Notes: generated by a model from the letters alone, not told the origin. A DNA stretch of 64,000 bases from Microbacterium sp. ET2 (GCF_030347395.1 NZ_CP128170.1:2728001-2792000), one strand, 5' to 3'; counted from the first letter of the stretch, positions 45,167-55,160 are shown. Made by a program: numbers and translations.

Positions 45167-46753
45167 ATGAACACCACCGCACCCTCTCGTCGCACTCGCT
45201 CACGGCTTCTGCCGGCCGGTGCGGCCATGCTCACGACGTCTGCTCTCGCCCTCACGGGTTGCATGAGCTTCGTCACTCCCGAAGCCGCCACGCCCGCGGG
45301 CATCGGCTTCGACGACATCCAGACCGCGACCATCCAGATCGAAGCCGTCGGCACCTTCGTCTCGCCCGAGATGGGCGGCTACGAAGCAGCCGGCCGCGGC
45401 TCCGGCTTCCTCATCAGCGAAGACGGCCTCGCCGTGACGAACAACCACGTGGTCGTCGGCGCCGGCACGCTGAAGGTCTGGCGCGGCGGCGACACGAGCG
45501 AGACGCTCAACGCCAAGGTGCTCGGGTCGTCGGAGTGCCTCGACCTCGCGGTCATCCAGCTGCAGGACGACGAGTACCCGCACTTCACGTGGCGCGAGGG
45601 GGAGATCACCACCGCCACCGACGTGTACGCGGCCGGGTTCCCGCTGGGCGATCCGGAATTCACCATGACCCGGGGCATCGTGTCGAAAGCCGACACCGCC
45701 GTCGACACCCCCTGGGCCTCGCTCGATCACGTGATCGAGCACGACGCGCGCATCCGCGGCGGCAACTCCGGCGGCCCGCTCGTCGACGCCGAGGGGCGAC
45801 TTGTCGGGGTGAACTACGCCGGAAACGACCAGTACGACCAGAACCTCGCCATCCACCGCGACGAGGTGCAAGAGGTCATCGAGCAGCTGAGCGAGGGGGA
45901 GAGCGTGCTGAGCCTCGGCATCAACGGCACAGCCCTCATGACCGAGGAGGGGGAGGGGCTCGGCATCTGGGTCAACTCCGTCGCGTCGGGCTCGGCCGCA
46001 GACAGCGCCGGGGTCGCGCCCGGCGACCTCCTCACGAAGATGGAGGGCGTCTCGGTCGGCGTCGACGGCACGATGGCCGACTACTGCGACGTGCTGCGCA
46101 CGCACGGTCACGACGCCACTCTGTCGGTGGAGCTGTACCGCCCCGCCGAGGGCGTGTACTACACCGGTCAGTTCAACGGCGAGCCCGTCGAAGCGGTCTC
46201 GGTGGCCACACAGGCCGGCGCGAGCTCGGGCGGCGGGGGAACCGGCGCCTCGGGCGGGTCGGGAGCGGTCTCGGCCGAGGAATACGTCTCGATCGTGGAT
46301 GACACGGGGAGCGTCACGGTCGATGTGCCTGCCGCCTGGGGCGACCTCGACACCTCGGTCTACACCGATCCGCGCGGCGGTCAGTGGGCACGGATCGATG
46401 CCAGCACGGATGTCGCGGCGTTCGCGTCGGGCTGGTCGGTGCCCGGAGTCTCGGTGGTCGCCGCTCCGGCGGCCACGGCCACGATCCAGCCCGAGGAGTG
46501 GCTGGGCATGACCGCCGATTACCTCGAGCAGTCGGGGTGCACGCAGGGTGCCATCGATGAGTACGCCGACGACCTCCACACCGGGGTCTTCCAGTACTGG
46601 ACGGGATGCGGCGAATCCGCGGCCGACTATCTGATGCTCGCCGCCTACTCCAACGACGGGCAGTACGTCATCGTGCTCGCGGTCACCGCTCTGAGCGAGA
46701 GCGACCTCTACGCGATCGACCACGCCCTGGGCAGCTTCGCGGCCGCCTTCTGA
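45167..46753 (+). CDS. Exported trypsin-like serine protease lipoprotein with PDZ-like region
   Basis: This is a 528-aa lipoprotein. A signal with lipobox LTGC lies at residues about 29-32. The S1C (HtrA-type) protease domain has His in TNNHVVV, Asp in CLDLAVIQL and Ser in RGGNSGGPLVD. A PDZ-like region follows (LGIWVNSVASGSAADSAGVAPGDLLTKMEGVSVG). A Gly/Ser linker (about 350-365) leads to a C-terminal domain of unknown function. TAACTT is 7 nt upstream of ATG 45167. A strong hairpin follows the stop. It may process envelope or secreted proteins under SARP control. Confidence 0.88.
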   Translation: MNTTAPSRRTRSRLLPAGAAMLTTSALALTGCMSFVTPEAATPAGIGFDDIQTATIQIEAVGTFVSPEMGGYEAAGRGSGFLISEDGLAVTNNHVVVGAGTLKVWRGGDTSETLNAKVLGSSECLDLAVIQLQDDEYPHFTWREGEITTATDVYAAGFPLGDPEFTMTRGIVSKADTAVDTPWASLDHVIEHDARIRGGNSGGPLVDAEGRLVGVNYAGNDQYDQNLAIHRDEVQEVIEQLSEGESVLSLGINGTALMTEEGEGLGIWVNSVASGSAADSAGVAPGDLLTKMEGVSVGVDGTMADYCDVLRTHGHDATLSVELYRPAEGVYYTGQFNGEPVEAVSVATQAGASSGGGGTGASGGSGAVSAEEYVSIVDDTGSVTVDVPAAWGDLDTSVYTDPRGGQWARIDASTDVAAFASGWSVPGVSVVAAPAATATIQPEEWLGMTADYLEQSGCTQGAIDEYADDLHTGVFQYWTGCGESAADYLMLAAYSNDGQYVIVLAVTALSESDLYAIDHALGSFAAAF

Positions 46754-46759
46754 GAACGC

Positions 46760-46785
46760 GGGCCCCGACCACCGGGTCGGGGCCC
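46760..46785 (+). terminator. Strong hairpin after the protease gene
   Basis: GGGCCCCGACC (46760-46770) pairs perfectly with GGTCGGGGCCC (46775-46785) around a 4-nt loop. There is no U tract, common for high-GC actinobacterial terminators. It begins 6 bp after the protease stop and separates it from the first SARP gene. Confidence 0.7.
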
Positions 46786-46810
46786 CACCTGACGACAGGA
46801 TTGCACCACA

Positions 46811-49687
46811 ATGGCATCGGAATCATCACTGACAGCCCCCGCTCCGGTCGCCGGCGCGGGGACGACGCGCTTCGCCGAGGGGGGACTGAGCGTGACGGTG
46901 GACGTGCGCCTGCTGGGTCTCATCGAAGTGCGCGTCGACGGCAGAGTCATCTCTCTGCGCGGCGACATCCCCAAGGCGCTCGTCTCGCGGCTGGCGCTGA
47001 GCGCCGGCGACATCGTTCCGGCGGAGGAGCTGATCGCGGATGTCTGGCCGCAGCCTCCCGCGAACGTCCTCTCCACCCTGCGGGCCCACCTCTCGCGACT
47101 GCGGGCCGCGGGCCTCGGTGCTCATCTCGTCGGGGCGCGCGGGGGATACTCCCTCGATGTGCCCGCCGACCGGGTCGACCTGCTGAGGCTGCGCGCCGAG
47201 CTTTCGGCGGCCACCCGCCTCCCGGCGTCGGAGGAGCGCCTTGCCGCCCTGACCGAGATCGCCGCGCGCGCGGCGCGCGATCCGCTCCCGGGCCTGGACG
47301 CCATCCCGTACGTCGCTGCGGTGCGCACCCGTCACCTCGCCGATCGGCGGGTGCTCGAGGAGGATCTCGGCGAGCAGGCCCTCGACCTCGGCGACGCCGC
47401 TCTGGCGACCTCGGTGCTGGCCGGCACCGCTCAGCGGCATCCCTTCGATGAGCGCCCCGTGCGCCTCCTCGCCACTGCGCTCGCGCGCTCCGCGCGCATC
47501 CCCGACGCCCTCACCGCCATCGACGCGCTGACCACGCGACTCCGCGACGAACGCGGGCTCGATCCGTCGACGCGATTGCAGTCGCTGAGGTCATCGATCG
47601 TGCGGATGGACCCCGAGGTCGTCACACCCGATACCGGAGCGTCGGTGCGACGGGTGGGCGTCGGCATCCCCCTCACCCGCTTCGTCGGGCGCGCCGACGA
47701 CCTCGCGCGCCTGCGGGAGCGCCGCCGCGACCGCCGGCTCATCACCATCGTCGGGCCTGCCGGGGTCGGGAAGACCCGCACGGCCGTCGAGCTCGCCCGC
47801 GAGGCGACGACGGCCCTCGATGACGAGCAGTACATGGTCGACCTCGCCGACTTCCGTCAGCCTGACGAGGTGGTCGCGGCGATCGCGTCGGTCGTCAGGG
47901 CGCGCGAGCTCACGATGGATGCGATCGTGCGGCGTCTCCGCTCCGGCCGGATCCTGCTGCTCCTCGACAACGCCGACCACGTTCTCGGCGCGCTCGCCGT
48001 CGCGGTCGACCGGCTGCTGCGGGACAGCGAAGGGGTGCGCATCGTGGTCACCAGCCGCGAGCCGCTGCGTCTGTCGGGCGAGGAGGTGGTGGTGCTGCGT
48101 CCCCTCGTCGGCGACGCCCACGTCGACGCCTGGCGGCTCTTCGCCGAACGCGCCGCCGACGCGCGCGGCGGCTACGGTTTCGACGACGGCGAGCTCGAGG
48201 ATGCCCGCGCCCTTTGCCAGGAGCTCGAGGGCATCCCGCTCGCGCTGGAACTCGCGGCGGCGAGGCTCGACGTGCTCGACGCCGCCCAGGTGCGCGAGGG
48301 GATCGGTGCGCACGCCGCACCGCGGGGGCGACACGACAGCGTCCGCACGGCGATCGACTGGACCTTCGGGCAGCTGAGCGGACCGCAGCGCGAACTGCTG
48401 CAGGAGACCTCGCGATTCGCCGGTTCCTTCACCGTGGGCGCGGTCTCCGGAGCATCCGGTCGTCCCTGGGCCGACACCGTCGCCCTCCTCGATGAGCTGG
48501 TGGGCAAGTCCCTCCTCGCCGTCGAGCGCGGCGGCACCGGTCGACGCCGGTTCCGCATGCTGGAGTCGACCCGGGAGTACCTCGCCGATCGCGAAGACCC
48601 GGCGCGGGCGGCGGTCTGGCGGCTGCGGTACCGCTGGTGGTTCGCCGACCTCACGACCACGCTCGGTCCGACGCTGCGCACGTTCGAGGCCCGAGACAGC
48701 ATGGCGGTCCTCGATGACTTCCGCGCCGACCTCACCGAGGCCTTCGACGCGGCGGTGGATGCGGGGGATCGCGAGGCCGCGGTGCGCCTCGCCGCCGGAC
48801 AGGCGCAGTACTGGTTCCTGCGCGGGCTCATGGTCGAGGGGCGCAGCCGCCTCGAGCGGGCTCTCCAGCTGCCGGGAGACCCCACGCCCCTCGACGGAAT
48901 CGCATGGCTCGAACTGGCGAACCTCGCCTACCAGACCGGCGATGCGGCGGCCGGGTTCGCAGCCATCGCCCGCGCGCGTGCCGAGGGGGAGCGCCTCGCC
49001 GATCCGTCGGTGGCGGCCGTCGCACTTTCGCGCGAAGCCTACGGTCGGGCGATCTTCGGTCAGGCCGACGTGGGTGAGGATCTTCTCGCACAGGCCCGGC
49101 ACCTCATCGGCGAAGCCCAGGCGTGGGCGCGCGCCGAGGTGCACATGTCGGCGGGGCAGATCCGCCGCGCGCAGGGGAGGACGGATGACGCGCTGGCGGC
49201 CCTCCGCGCCTCGTACCGGATCGCCGCGTCCATCGGCTACACGTGGATGATCACGACCTCGAAGTACGTCGCCGCGAAGACCCTCGTCGACGCGCGCCGA
49301 CCGAAGGAGGCCATCGATGTCGCGGTAGGTGCGGTCGACGAGGCGCGGGCCAATGAGGACGCCGCCGGCGCACTGGCCGTGGTCTTCGTGATCGCCGGGG
49401 CGTGTGCTTTCGTCGAACGCCACGAGATCGGGGCTCGCCTCCTCGGCGCCGTCGAGGAGCTCGGGCGTCAGTACGACTACAGCACCGCCATCGTGGAGGG
49501 TGAGGACGCCGAGCGCCTCCGCGCGTCGCTGAGCGTCGGCATGACCCCGACCGAGTTCGGCCATCAGTACGAGCAGGGCCGCCGATGCGGCTGGCCGGAG
49601 GTACGGGACATGCTCGCGCGGTTGCCGCGCCGCGAGTTCGCGATGGATCAGGGCTTATCGGGCGCCGACCAGGGCGCGTTGGCGTGA
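46811..49687 (+). CDS. AfsR/SARP family transcriptional regulator
   Basis: This is a 958-aa regulator. The N-terminal OmpR-like winged helix (DVRLLGLIEVRVDGRVISLRGDIPKALVSRLAL, then STLRAHLSRLRAAG...GGYSLDV) is followed by the BTAD domain (about residues 110-250), a STAND/NB-ARC ATPase (GPAGVGKTR; LLLLDNADHVLGAL; VTSREPLRL; GIPLALELAAARLDVL) and C-terminal TPR-like repeats. SARPs bind 11-bp-spaced heptamers, as found before the lipoprotein and protease genes. The start ATG 46811 is taken; a later GTG near 46891 (VTVDVRLLG) is possible. Its stop overlaps the next regulator's GTG. Confidence 0.87.
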   Translation: MASESSLTAPAPVAGAGTTRFAEGGLSVTVDVRLLGLIEVRVDGRVISLRGDIPKALVSRLALSAGDIVPAEELIADVWPQPPANVLSTLRAHLSRLRAAGLGAHLVGARGGYSLDVPADRVDLLRLRAELSAATRLPASEERLAALTEIAARAARDPLPGLDAIPYVAAVRTRHLADRRVLEEDLGEQALDLGDAALATSVLAGTAQRHPFDERPVRLLATALARSARIPDALTAIDALTTRLRDERGLDPSTRLQSLRSSIVRMDPEVVTPDTGASVRRVGVGIPLTRFVGRADDLARLRERRRDRRLITIVGPAGVGKTRTAVELAREATTALDDEQYMVDLADFRQPDEVVAAIASVVRARELTMDAIVRRLRSGRILLLLDNADHVLGALAVAVDRLLRDSEGVRIVVTSREPLRLSGEEVVVLRPLVGDAHVDAWRLFAERAADARGGYGFDDGELEDARALCQELEGIPLALELAAARLDVLDAAQVREGIGAHAAPRGRHDSVRTAIDWTFGQLSGPQRELLQETSRFAGSFTVGAVSGASGRPWADTVALLDELVGKSLLAVERGGTGRRRFRMLESTREYLADREDPARAAVWRLRYRWWFADLTTTLGPTLRTFEARDSMAVLDDFRADLTEAFDAAVDAGDREAAVRLAAGQAQYWFLRGLMVEGRSRLERALQLPGDPTPLDGIAWLELANLAYQTGDAAAGFAAIARARAEGERLADPSVAAVALSREAYGRAIFGQADVGEDLLAQARHLIGEAQAWARAEVHMSAGQIRRAQGRTDDALAALRASYRIAASIGYTWMITTSKYVAAKTLVDARRPKEAIDVAVGAVDEARANEDAAGALAVVFVIAGACAFVERHEIGARLLGAVEELGRQYDYSTAIVEGEDAERLRASLSVGMTPTEFGHQYEQGRRCGWPEVRDMLARLPRREFAMDQGLSGADQGALA

Positions 49688-52536
49688 ACGCCGTTCAGAT
49701 CCACCTCTTCGGGGGGCTCCGGGTCACCGGTGAGGGGGCACCGCCGCCGGTGCGCGGCGCGATCCCCGAGGCCATCCTCTGCAGGCTCGCACTCGACCCG
49801 GAGCGGTCGTTCTCTACGGACGAGCTCGTCGAGGCGCTCTGGCCCGCCGCATCCGACAGCGTCGTGTCGAGCCTGCGCGCCCACCTGTCCCGCCTGCGGA
49901 CGCGCGGGTGGGGGGAGCTGCTGCCTGGCGGGCGCGGCGGATACCGCCTGGCGGTCGCCCCCGAGGCGGTCGATGTCATCCGCTATCGGCGACTGCTTCA
50001 GGTCGGCGGCGCCGACCGCGCCCGGGCGCTCGCCGAAGCCGAGGCGCTGTGGATCGGCGCTCCGCTGGCGCGGGTCGGAGAATTCCCGTTCGCGCCGCCC
50101 GTCATCGCCGAGCTCGGGATGCTGCGGCGAGACGCAGCTCTCGAGCTCGCCGATCGGGAGGTGGCCGCTGCGCGGCCCGCCTCGGCCGTCGCTGCCCTCG
50201 CGCCGTGGGCCGATGACCTCGAGGACGACGAGGTGGGTGTGCGGCTCGCCGGAGCGCTCGCCGACGCGGGGCGCATCGCGGACGCGCTGGCCGAGGTGGA
50301 TCGCCGCGTCGCGCACCGGCGTCGTGCCGGGGCAACGGTGTCGGCGTCGGAGGGGTGGGCGAGCCTGCGCGATCGCATCGCCCGCGGCGAGGGCGGTGGT
50401 GCGGGCCTTGCAGCAGCGGGCGGCGCAGGCGCCGGTCGGGTCGGCGCGCCGGCGCCGGCGCCGGCGCCGGGTGACCTCGGGGCCGACGCGTCAGGGGGTT
50501 CGGTCGGAACGGTCGCGGGTGCGGATGAACCAGGAGGGCCCTCGGCGGCGCGTCGGGCGCTGATCGGTCGGGTGGCCGAACTCGATCGCATCTCCGACGC
50601 GCGGGCTCAGTCGCGACTGGTTACCCTGACCGGGCCGGCCGGGGTCGGAAAGACGCGCCTGGCCGCCGAGGTCGCCCGTCGCGGGGCGGCGGGCGCCGAC
50701 GACGACGCGCAGTGGTTCGTCGATCTCACCGTCATCCGCTCTCCCGACCGCCTGATCGGCGCGGTCGCCGAGACGCTCGGCTGTGCGAGCGAGATCGACG
50801 CGATCGCAGCCGCGGTCGGCGGGCGGCGGACGCTCGTGGTGTTCGACAACGCCGAACACGTCCTCGGCGAGACGGCCGCGCTCGCCGCCGCGCTGCTGGA
50901 GCGCTGCGCCGGCCTGAGTGTGCTCGTCACGAGCCGGGAGGCGATGCGGATGGCGGGCGAGCGGGTCGTGCCGGTCGAGCCGCTTCTCGGCGGGGCACTG
51001 GATGACGCGGTCGACCTGTTTCTGGAGCGTGCACGTGACAGCGGCGGAATGACCGGGTGGAGCGCCGATGATCGGGCCGCCGTGCGGCGTCTGTGCGTCG
51101 CACTCGACGGGCTGCCGCTCGCGATCGAGCTCGCCGCGGCGCGGCTCGACGTGCTGAGCCTCGATGAGGTCGCCGGTTCGCTCGAGGCCCTCGGACCGGA
51201 GGGGAGCGGGGCGGGCCGGCACGATTCGCTCGACGCGGCCATCGGCTGGAGCGTCGGCATGATCTCCGATGACGAGCGAGGCACCCTCGGCCAGCTGGCG
51301 CGTTTCTCCGGTTCGTTCGGCCTCGACGCTGTGGCCGGCATATGCCGGGTCGAAGGAGCCGACCCCCGCGAGTCGACGATCGCCCTCGTTCGTCGTTCCC
51401 TGGTCGTCCCCGCCGGGGCCGTCGGAGGGGGGCGCCGTTTCCGGCTTCTCGACACCGTTCGACGGTACGCCCGGATGCACCTCCAGGCCGAGGACGACGC
51501 CGAGTGGTGGGCGCGACACGGGAGCTGGATGGCTGCGTATGCCGATCGCACAGCCCCGCTCCTGCGGTCCGCGGCGGCGCCGAAGGCACGTGCCTCGCTG
51601 CGGAGCTATGCGGCTGATCTGCAGGATGCCACGGCCCGCGCCATCCGCTCGGGAGACCGCGCCCTGGCGGTCGAGCTCGTCGGGTCGCTGGCGTGGTTCT
51701 GGTACGAGCGCGGACAGGCCGATGAGGCGCTGAACCTCATCGATCAGGCGCTCGCCGTTCCCGGCCCTCGACGTCCCGGACCCGAGGCGCGGGCGCTGTA
51801 TGCCGCGACGTTCATGCAGGCGGTGGGAGGTGATCCACTGGCGACCGTGCACGCCCTGCGCCGCTTCGCAGAGGCGGCCGACGACGCCGCCGACCCGCCG
51901 CACGCGATGATCGCGCACACGCTGCTCGGCTCGCTCGCCGCCGTCGAAGGCAACATCGAGGCGCGCGAGGCCGAGCTCGCGATCGCCGAGCGGTGGCGCA
52001 CCCAGGTCGGGGAGGAAGATCGCTGGGCTATCGCGGATCACCTGTACATCCGCGGTGATGCGCTGCGGATCGCCGGACACCCGGCGCAGGCGCTCGACAG
52101 CCTCGAGGAGGGGTATCGGCTGGCCGCCGAGATCGGACACACGTGGACGCTCGCCGCGTCCTGTTACATCACGGGGAAGGTCTTGACTCAGGTGGGGCGC
52201 CCGCGCGATGCGGTGGGGATCCTCCGCACCGGCGCCGGCCACTCCCTCGCCCGGGGGGACCGGATCAGTGCGCTCGCCGCGGTCAACGCGATCGCGGTCG
52301 CGCTGGTGGAGCTCGGGGCGGTGGAGGAAGCCGCGGAGCTCTTCGGGCTCGTCGACGCGCTCGGGCCGCGCTTCGGGTTCCACCCCGTCGCGTCGGACGG
52401 GTCGTACGCCGAGCCGTTCCGCGCGCGTGCCGCGGCGTCGCTCGGCGGGGCGTGGGATCTCGCGCGCGCCCGCGGCGCCGCGCGCGACGTCGCATGGGCG
52501 CTCGAGCGGTCGGCCGCAGCGGCAGGCGGGTCCTGA
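49684..52536 (+). CDS. AfsR/SARP family transcriptional regulator (paralogue)
   Basis: This is a 950-aa second regulator with the same order of domains: winged helix (AVQIHLFGGLRVTGEGAPPP, STDELVEALWP, SSLRAHLSRLRTRGW...GGYRLAV), BTAD, STAND ATPase (GPAGVGKTRLAAEVARRG; LVVFDNAEHVLGE; VTSREAMRMAGE; GLPLAIELAAARLDVL) and TPR-like tail. A low-complexity Ala/Gly/Pro linker with an (AP)n run near residues 255-265 joins BTAD and ATPase. GTG 49684 overlaps the stop of the first regulator (GTGA). The tandem pair suggests duplication and possibly joint action on the same heptamer promoters. Confidence 0.87.
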   Translation: MNAVQIHLFGGLRVTGEGAPPPVRGAIPEAILCRLALDPERSFSTDELVEALWPAASDSVVSSLRAHLSRLRTRGWGELLPGGRGGYRLAVAPEAVDVIRYRRLLQVGGADRARALAEAEALWIGAPLARVGEFPFAPPVIAELGMLRRDAALELADREVAAARPASAVAALAPWADDLEDDEVGVRLAGALADAGRIADALAEVDRRVAHRRRAGATVSASEGWASLRDRIARGEGGGAGLAAAGGAGAGRVGAPAPAPAPGDLGADASGGSVGTVAGADEPGGPSAARRALIGRVAELDRISDARAQSRLVTLTGPAGVGKTRLAAEVARRGAAGADDDAQWFVDLTVIRSPDRLIGAVAETLGCASEIDAIAAAVGGRRTLVVFDNAEHVLGETAALAAALLERCAGLSVLVTSREAMRMAGERVVPVEPLLGGALDDAVDLFLERARDSGGMTGWSADDRAAVRRLCVALDGLPLAIELAAARLDVLSLDEVAGSLEALGPEGSGAGRHDSLDAAIGWSVGMISDDERGTLGQLARFSGSFGLDAVAGICRVEGADPRESTIALVRRSLVVPAGAVGGGRRFRLLDTVRRYARMHLQAEDDAEWWARHGSWMAAYADRTAPLLRSAAAPKARASLRSYAADLQDATARAIRSGDRALAVELVGSLAWFWYERGQADEALNLIDQALAVPGPRRPGPEARALYAATFMQAVGGDPLATVHALRRFAEAADDAADPPHAMIAHTLLGSLAAVEGNIEAREAELAIAERWRTQVGEEDRWAIADHLYIRGDALRIAGHPAQALDSLEEGYRLAAEIGHTWTLAASCYITGKVLTQVGRPRDAVGILRTGAGHSLARGDRISALAAVNAIAVALVELGAVEEAAELFGLVDALGPRFGFHPVASDGSYAEPFRARAAASLGGAWDLARARGAARDVAWALERSAAAAGGS

Positions 52537-52556
52537 CGGGCGTCCCGTCGGGGTTC

Positions 52557-52595
52557 GCCTGTCACGAACGGTTGCTGCCGGGCGCGTCTTGTGCC
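52557..52595. repeat. Intergenic repeat of the GTCACRA...TTGTG family
   Basis: In the 180-bp gap after the second SARP gene, GCCTGTCACGAACGG is followed by GGCGCGTCTTGTGCCC. It is a degenerate relative of the palindromic units at 28365, 41096 and 44165. Nothing else is recognised in the gap. Confidence 0.35.
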
Positions 52596-52716
52596 CAGCG
52601 AGCGGCGCGGCATCCCTTTCCACCGTTCGTGTGTCGGCAGCGTCGGGTCGCGCGACGCGTGAGGGGGAGCGCGCGGCGGGATGGCGCGACACCGACGCGC
52701 ACGCGAGACTGAGGCG

Positions 52717-53778
52717 ATGGACCTCCCTGTCATGCCCCCGGTCGCGCCGATGCTCGCGAAGTCGGTCTCGGCGATCCCCGACCTCGGGCACGTCGAGCCG
52801 AAGTGGGACGGATTCCGCACGATCGTGTTCCGCGACGGTGACGAGGTCGAACTCGGCAGCCGCAACGAACGGCCGATGACGCGGTACTTTCCCGAGCTCG
52901 TCGAGGCGCTGCGCGCCCAGCTGCCCGAGCGCTGCGTCGTCGACGGTGAAATCGTCGTCGCGACCGACGGCGGTCTCGACTTCGAGGCCCTGCAGCAGCG
53001 CATCCACCCCGCCGTGAGCCGCGTGAATCTGCTCGCCACCCAGACGCCGGCGTCGTTCATCGCCTTCGACCTGCTCGCCCTCGACGACGACGACCTCACC
53101 GGCCGCCCGTTCTCCGAGCGGCGGGAGCTTCTCGTCGAGGCGCTCTCCCGCGTCGAGCCGCCGGTCTACGTCACCCCTGCGACGGGCGACCCCGCCGTCG
53201 CCCAGGAGTGGTTCGAGACCTTCGAGGGAGCAGGCCTCGACGGGGTGATCGCCAAACCTCTCGACGGCACGTACCAGCCCAACAAGCGCACGATGTTCAA
53301 GATCAAGCACGAGCGCACCGCGGACTGCGTGGTCGCGGGATTCCGCTGGCACAAGTCGGGACCGATCGTCGGCTCGCTGCTCCTGGGTCTGTACGGCGAC
53401 GACGGCACTCTGCATCACGTCGGCGTGACGGCATCCTTCCCCATGGCCCGGCGCAAGACCCTGCTCGACGACCTCGCCCCCTACCGCGACGTCGACCTCA
53501 AGGCGCACCCCTGGGGAGGCTGGGCCGAGCACACGGCCGACGGCACGCAGCTCGCGGGTGCCGGCAGCCGCTGGAACGCGGGGAAAGACCTCTCGTTCGT
53601 GCCGCTTCGGCCCGAACTCGTCGTCGAGGTCGCGTACGACCACATGGAAGGCGAGCGGTTCCGGCACATCCCGTCGTTCCGTCGCTGGCGTCCCGACCGC
53701 GACCCGCGCTCGTGCACGTTCGCGCAGCTGGAGGTGCCGGCGAGCTTCACCCTCTCCGACATCCTGCCCGGGCTCTGA
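52717..53778 (+). CDS. ATP-dependent DNA ligase (LigC/LigD ligase-type)
   Basis: This is a 353-aa ATP-dependent ligase. The adenylated Lys is in motif I EPKWDGFR, motif III is SFIAFDLLALD, motif IV GLDGVIAKPLDG and motif V TMFKIKHERTADCVV. The OB-fold end reads LSFVPLRPELVVEVAYDHMEGERFRHIPSFRRWRPDR. Such LigC/LigD-type enzymes seal breaks in alternative end joining or base-excision repair. It is 8.6 kb from the separate LigD-type polymerase, so a split NHEJ machinery is plausible. ATG 52717 is preferred over ATG 52681. Confidence 0.9.
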   Translation: MDLPVMPPVAPMLAKSVSAIPDLGHVEPKWDGFRTIVFRDGDEVELGSRNERPMTRYFPELVEALRAQLPERCVVDGEIVVATDGGLDFEALQQRIHPAVSRVNLLATQTPASFIAFDLLALDDDDLTGRPFSERRELLVEALSRVEPPVYVTPATGDPAVAQEWFETFEGAGLDGVIAKPLDGTYQPNKRTMFKIKHERTADCVVAGFRWHKSGPIVGSLLLGLYGDDGTLHHVGVTASFPMARRKTLLDDLAPYRDVDLKAHPWGGWAEHTADGTQLAGAGSRWNAGKDLSFVPLRPELVVEVAYDHMEGERFRHIPSFRRWRPDRDPRSCTFAQLEVPASFTLSDILPGL

Positions 53779-53803
53779 GGCGCGCGGCGCGCGCCCACGC
53801 GCG

Positions 53804-54982
53804 CTACGCCGCCGGTTCGGCGGCCTTCTTCTGCGCCCAGCGGGCCGGCTCGTTCGGCCCGTTCCAGACCTTGATGATTCCCCAGACCACCGCGGTGATC
53901 GGCACGGCGAGCACGGCTCCGAGAATGCCGCCGAGGACGGTGCCGACGGTCAACGCGATGAGGATGACGAAGGCGTGGAGCTTGAGCGTGCGCCCCATGA
54001 GCACCGGCTGCAGGAAGTTGCCCTCGAGCTGGTTCACGAGCACGACCACTCCCACGACGAAGAGGGCGTTGACCCAGCCGTTCGCGACGAGGGCGACGAG
54101 GGCTGCGAGGATGCCGGCCACGGTCGCCCCGACGATCGGGATGAACGCCAGCAGGAACACCAGGACCGCCAGCGGCAGCGCGAGCGGCACCTGCAGGATG
54201 ACGAGGCCGATGCCGATCCCGACCGCGTCGACGAAGGCGACCGCCGCCGTTCCGCGCACGTACGAGCCGAGCGTCACCACCGTCTTGTCGCCGATGCGAC
54301 GCGCCCGCGCCTCGCTCTCACCGCGGAAGGGACGCAGGACGAACTGCCAGAGCCACGGACCGTCCTTCAGGAAGAAGAACAGCACCACGATCATGAGGAT
54401 CAGCCCCGTGACGAAGTTCGCCAGCACGCTGACTCCGGCGAGGGCGCCGCTGCCGAACTGGGCGCTGGTGACGAAATCGATGACCTGGTCGCTCCACTCC
54501 TGGATCTGATTGTCCGTGGGGGCGAAGGGCAGGGTGTTGATCCAGGCGACGAGCTGCTGGAATCCGGCCTCCGCCTGCGAGTAGAGGTCGTCCCACTGGT
54601 TGCGCACCGCCCAGACGATGAGCCATCCGGCGAGCCCGAGCACGATGACGACGGCGAGCATCGTGATGAGGGTCGCGACGACGGACGGCACGCCGTGACG
54701 GCGCAGCCACGACATCAGCGGAGCGAAAGCGCAGGCGAAGATGAGGGCGATGATCACGGGGATCCAGACGACCGACACCTGCTGCAATCCGATGACGGCG
54801 AGTGCGGCGATCCCGATGACGATGAGGATCTGCAGCGATCGGGTCGCCACCTTCCCGAGCCCATCGGCCCAGAGTCCGAGGGCCACAGGCGCCTTGGCCG
54901 CGGACGACCCGGCATCAGCGGCCGAGCCGTGCGCTCCGGTGTCGAAGTCGTGGCGGCGCGGGGTGCGACGGAAAAGTCCCAT
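53804..54982 (-). CDS. AI-2E family transporter (PerM/YdiK-like)
   Basis: This is a 392-aa membrane protein with an N-terminal charged region (about 40 residues) and about seven transmembrane helices. Family motifs include ALIFACAFAPLMSWLRRHGVPSVVATLI, FFLKDGPWLWQFV, VGIGIGLVILQVPLALPLAVLVFLLAFIPIVGATVA and the C-terminal VNQLEGNFLQPVLMGRTLKLHAFVILIALTVGTVLGGILGAVLAVP. Members export small molecules or ions. TATGGT is 6 nt upstream of ATG 54982 on the minus strand. Confidence 0.9.
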   Translation of the reverse strand: MGLFRRTPRRHDFDTGAHGSAADAGSSAAKAPVALGLWADGLGKVATRSLQILIVIGIAALAVIGLQQVSVVWIPVIIALIFACAFAPLMSWLRRHGVPSVVATLITMLAVVIVLGLAGWLIVWAVRNQWDDLYSQAEAGFQQLVAWINTLPFAPTDNQIQEWSDQVIDFVTSAQFGSGALAGVSVLANFVTGLILMIVVLFFFLKDGPWLWQFVLRPFRGESEARARRIGDKTVVTLGSYVRGTAAVAFVDAVGIGIGLVILQVPLALPLAVLVFLLAFIPIVGATVAGILAALVALVANGWVNALFVVGVVVLVNQLEGNFLQPVLMGRTLKLHAFVILIALTVGTVLGGILGAVLAVPITAVVWGIIKVWNGPNEPARWAQKKAAEPAA

Positions 54983-55160
54983 GGCTGAACCATACGGCCG
55001 GAGATCTCGCGCGTCCGGGTGGTTGCGCGGCACGTCGCGGGGGCTTAGGGGCCGGCGACGCGAGCACACACCTCCCGCCGTTGTGCGGCTCAGGATCGTC
55101 CGGAGTGAAGACAACCGCGACCATTGAAACTCAGTGTCACCGCGTGCGAAACTGGATCTC

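Noticed and set aside
50447..50470. GCCGGC-type microsatellite
   Set aside because: It is in frame within the second SARP gene and encodes an Ala-Pro linker between domains; it is unlikely to be a separate element.
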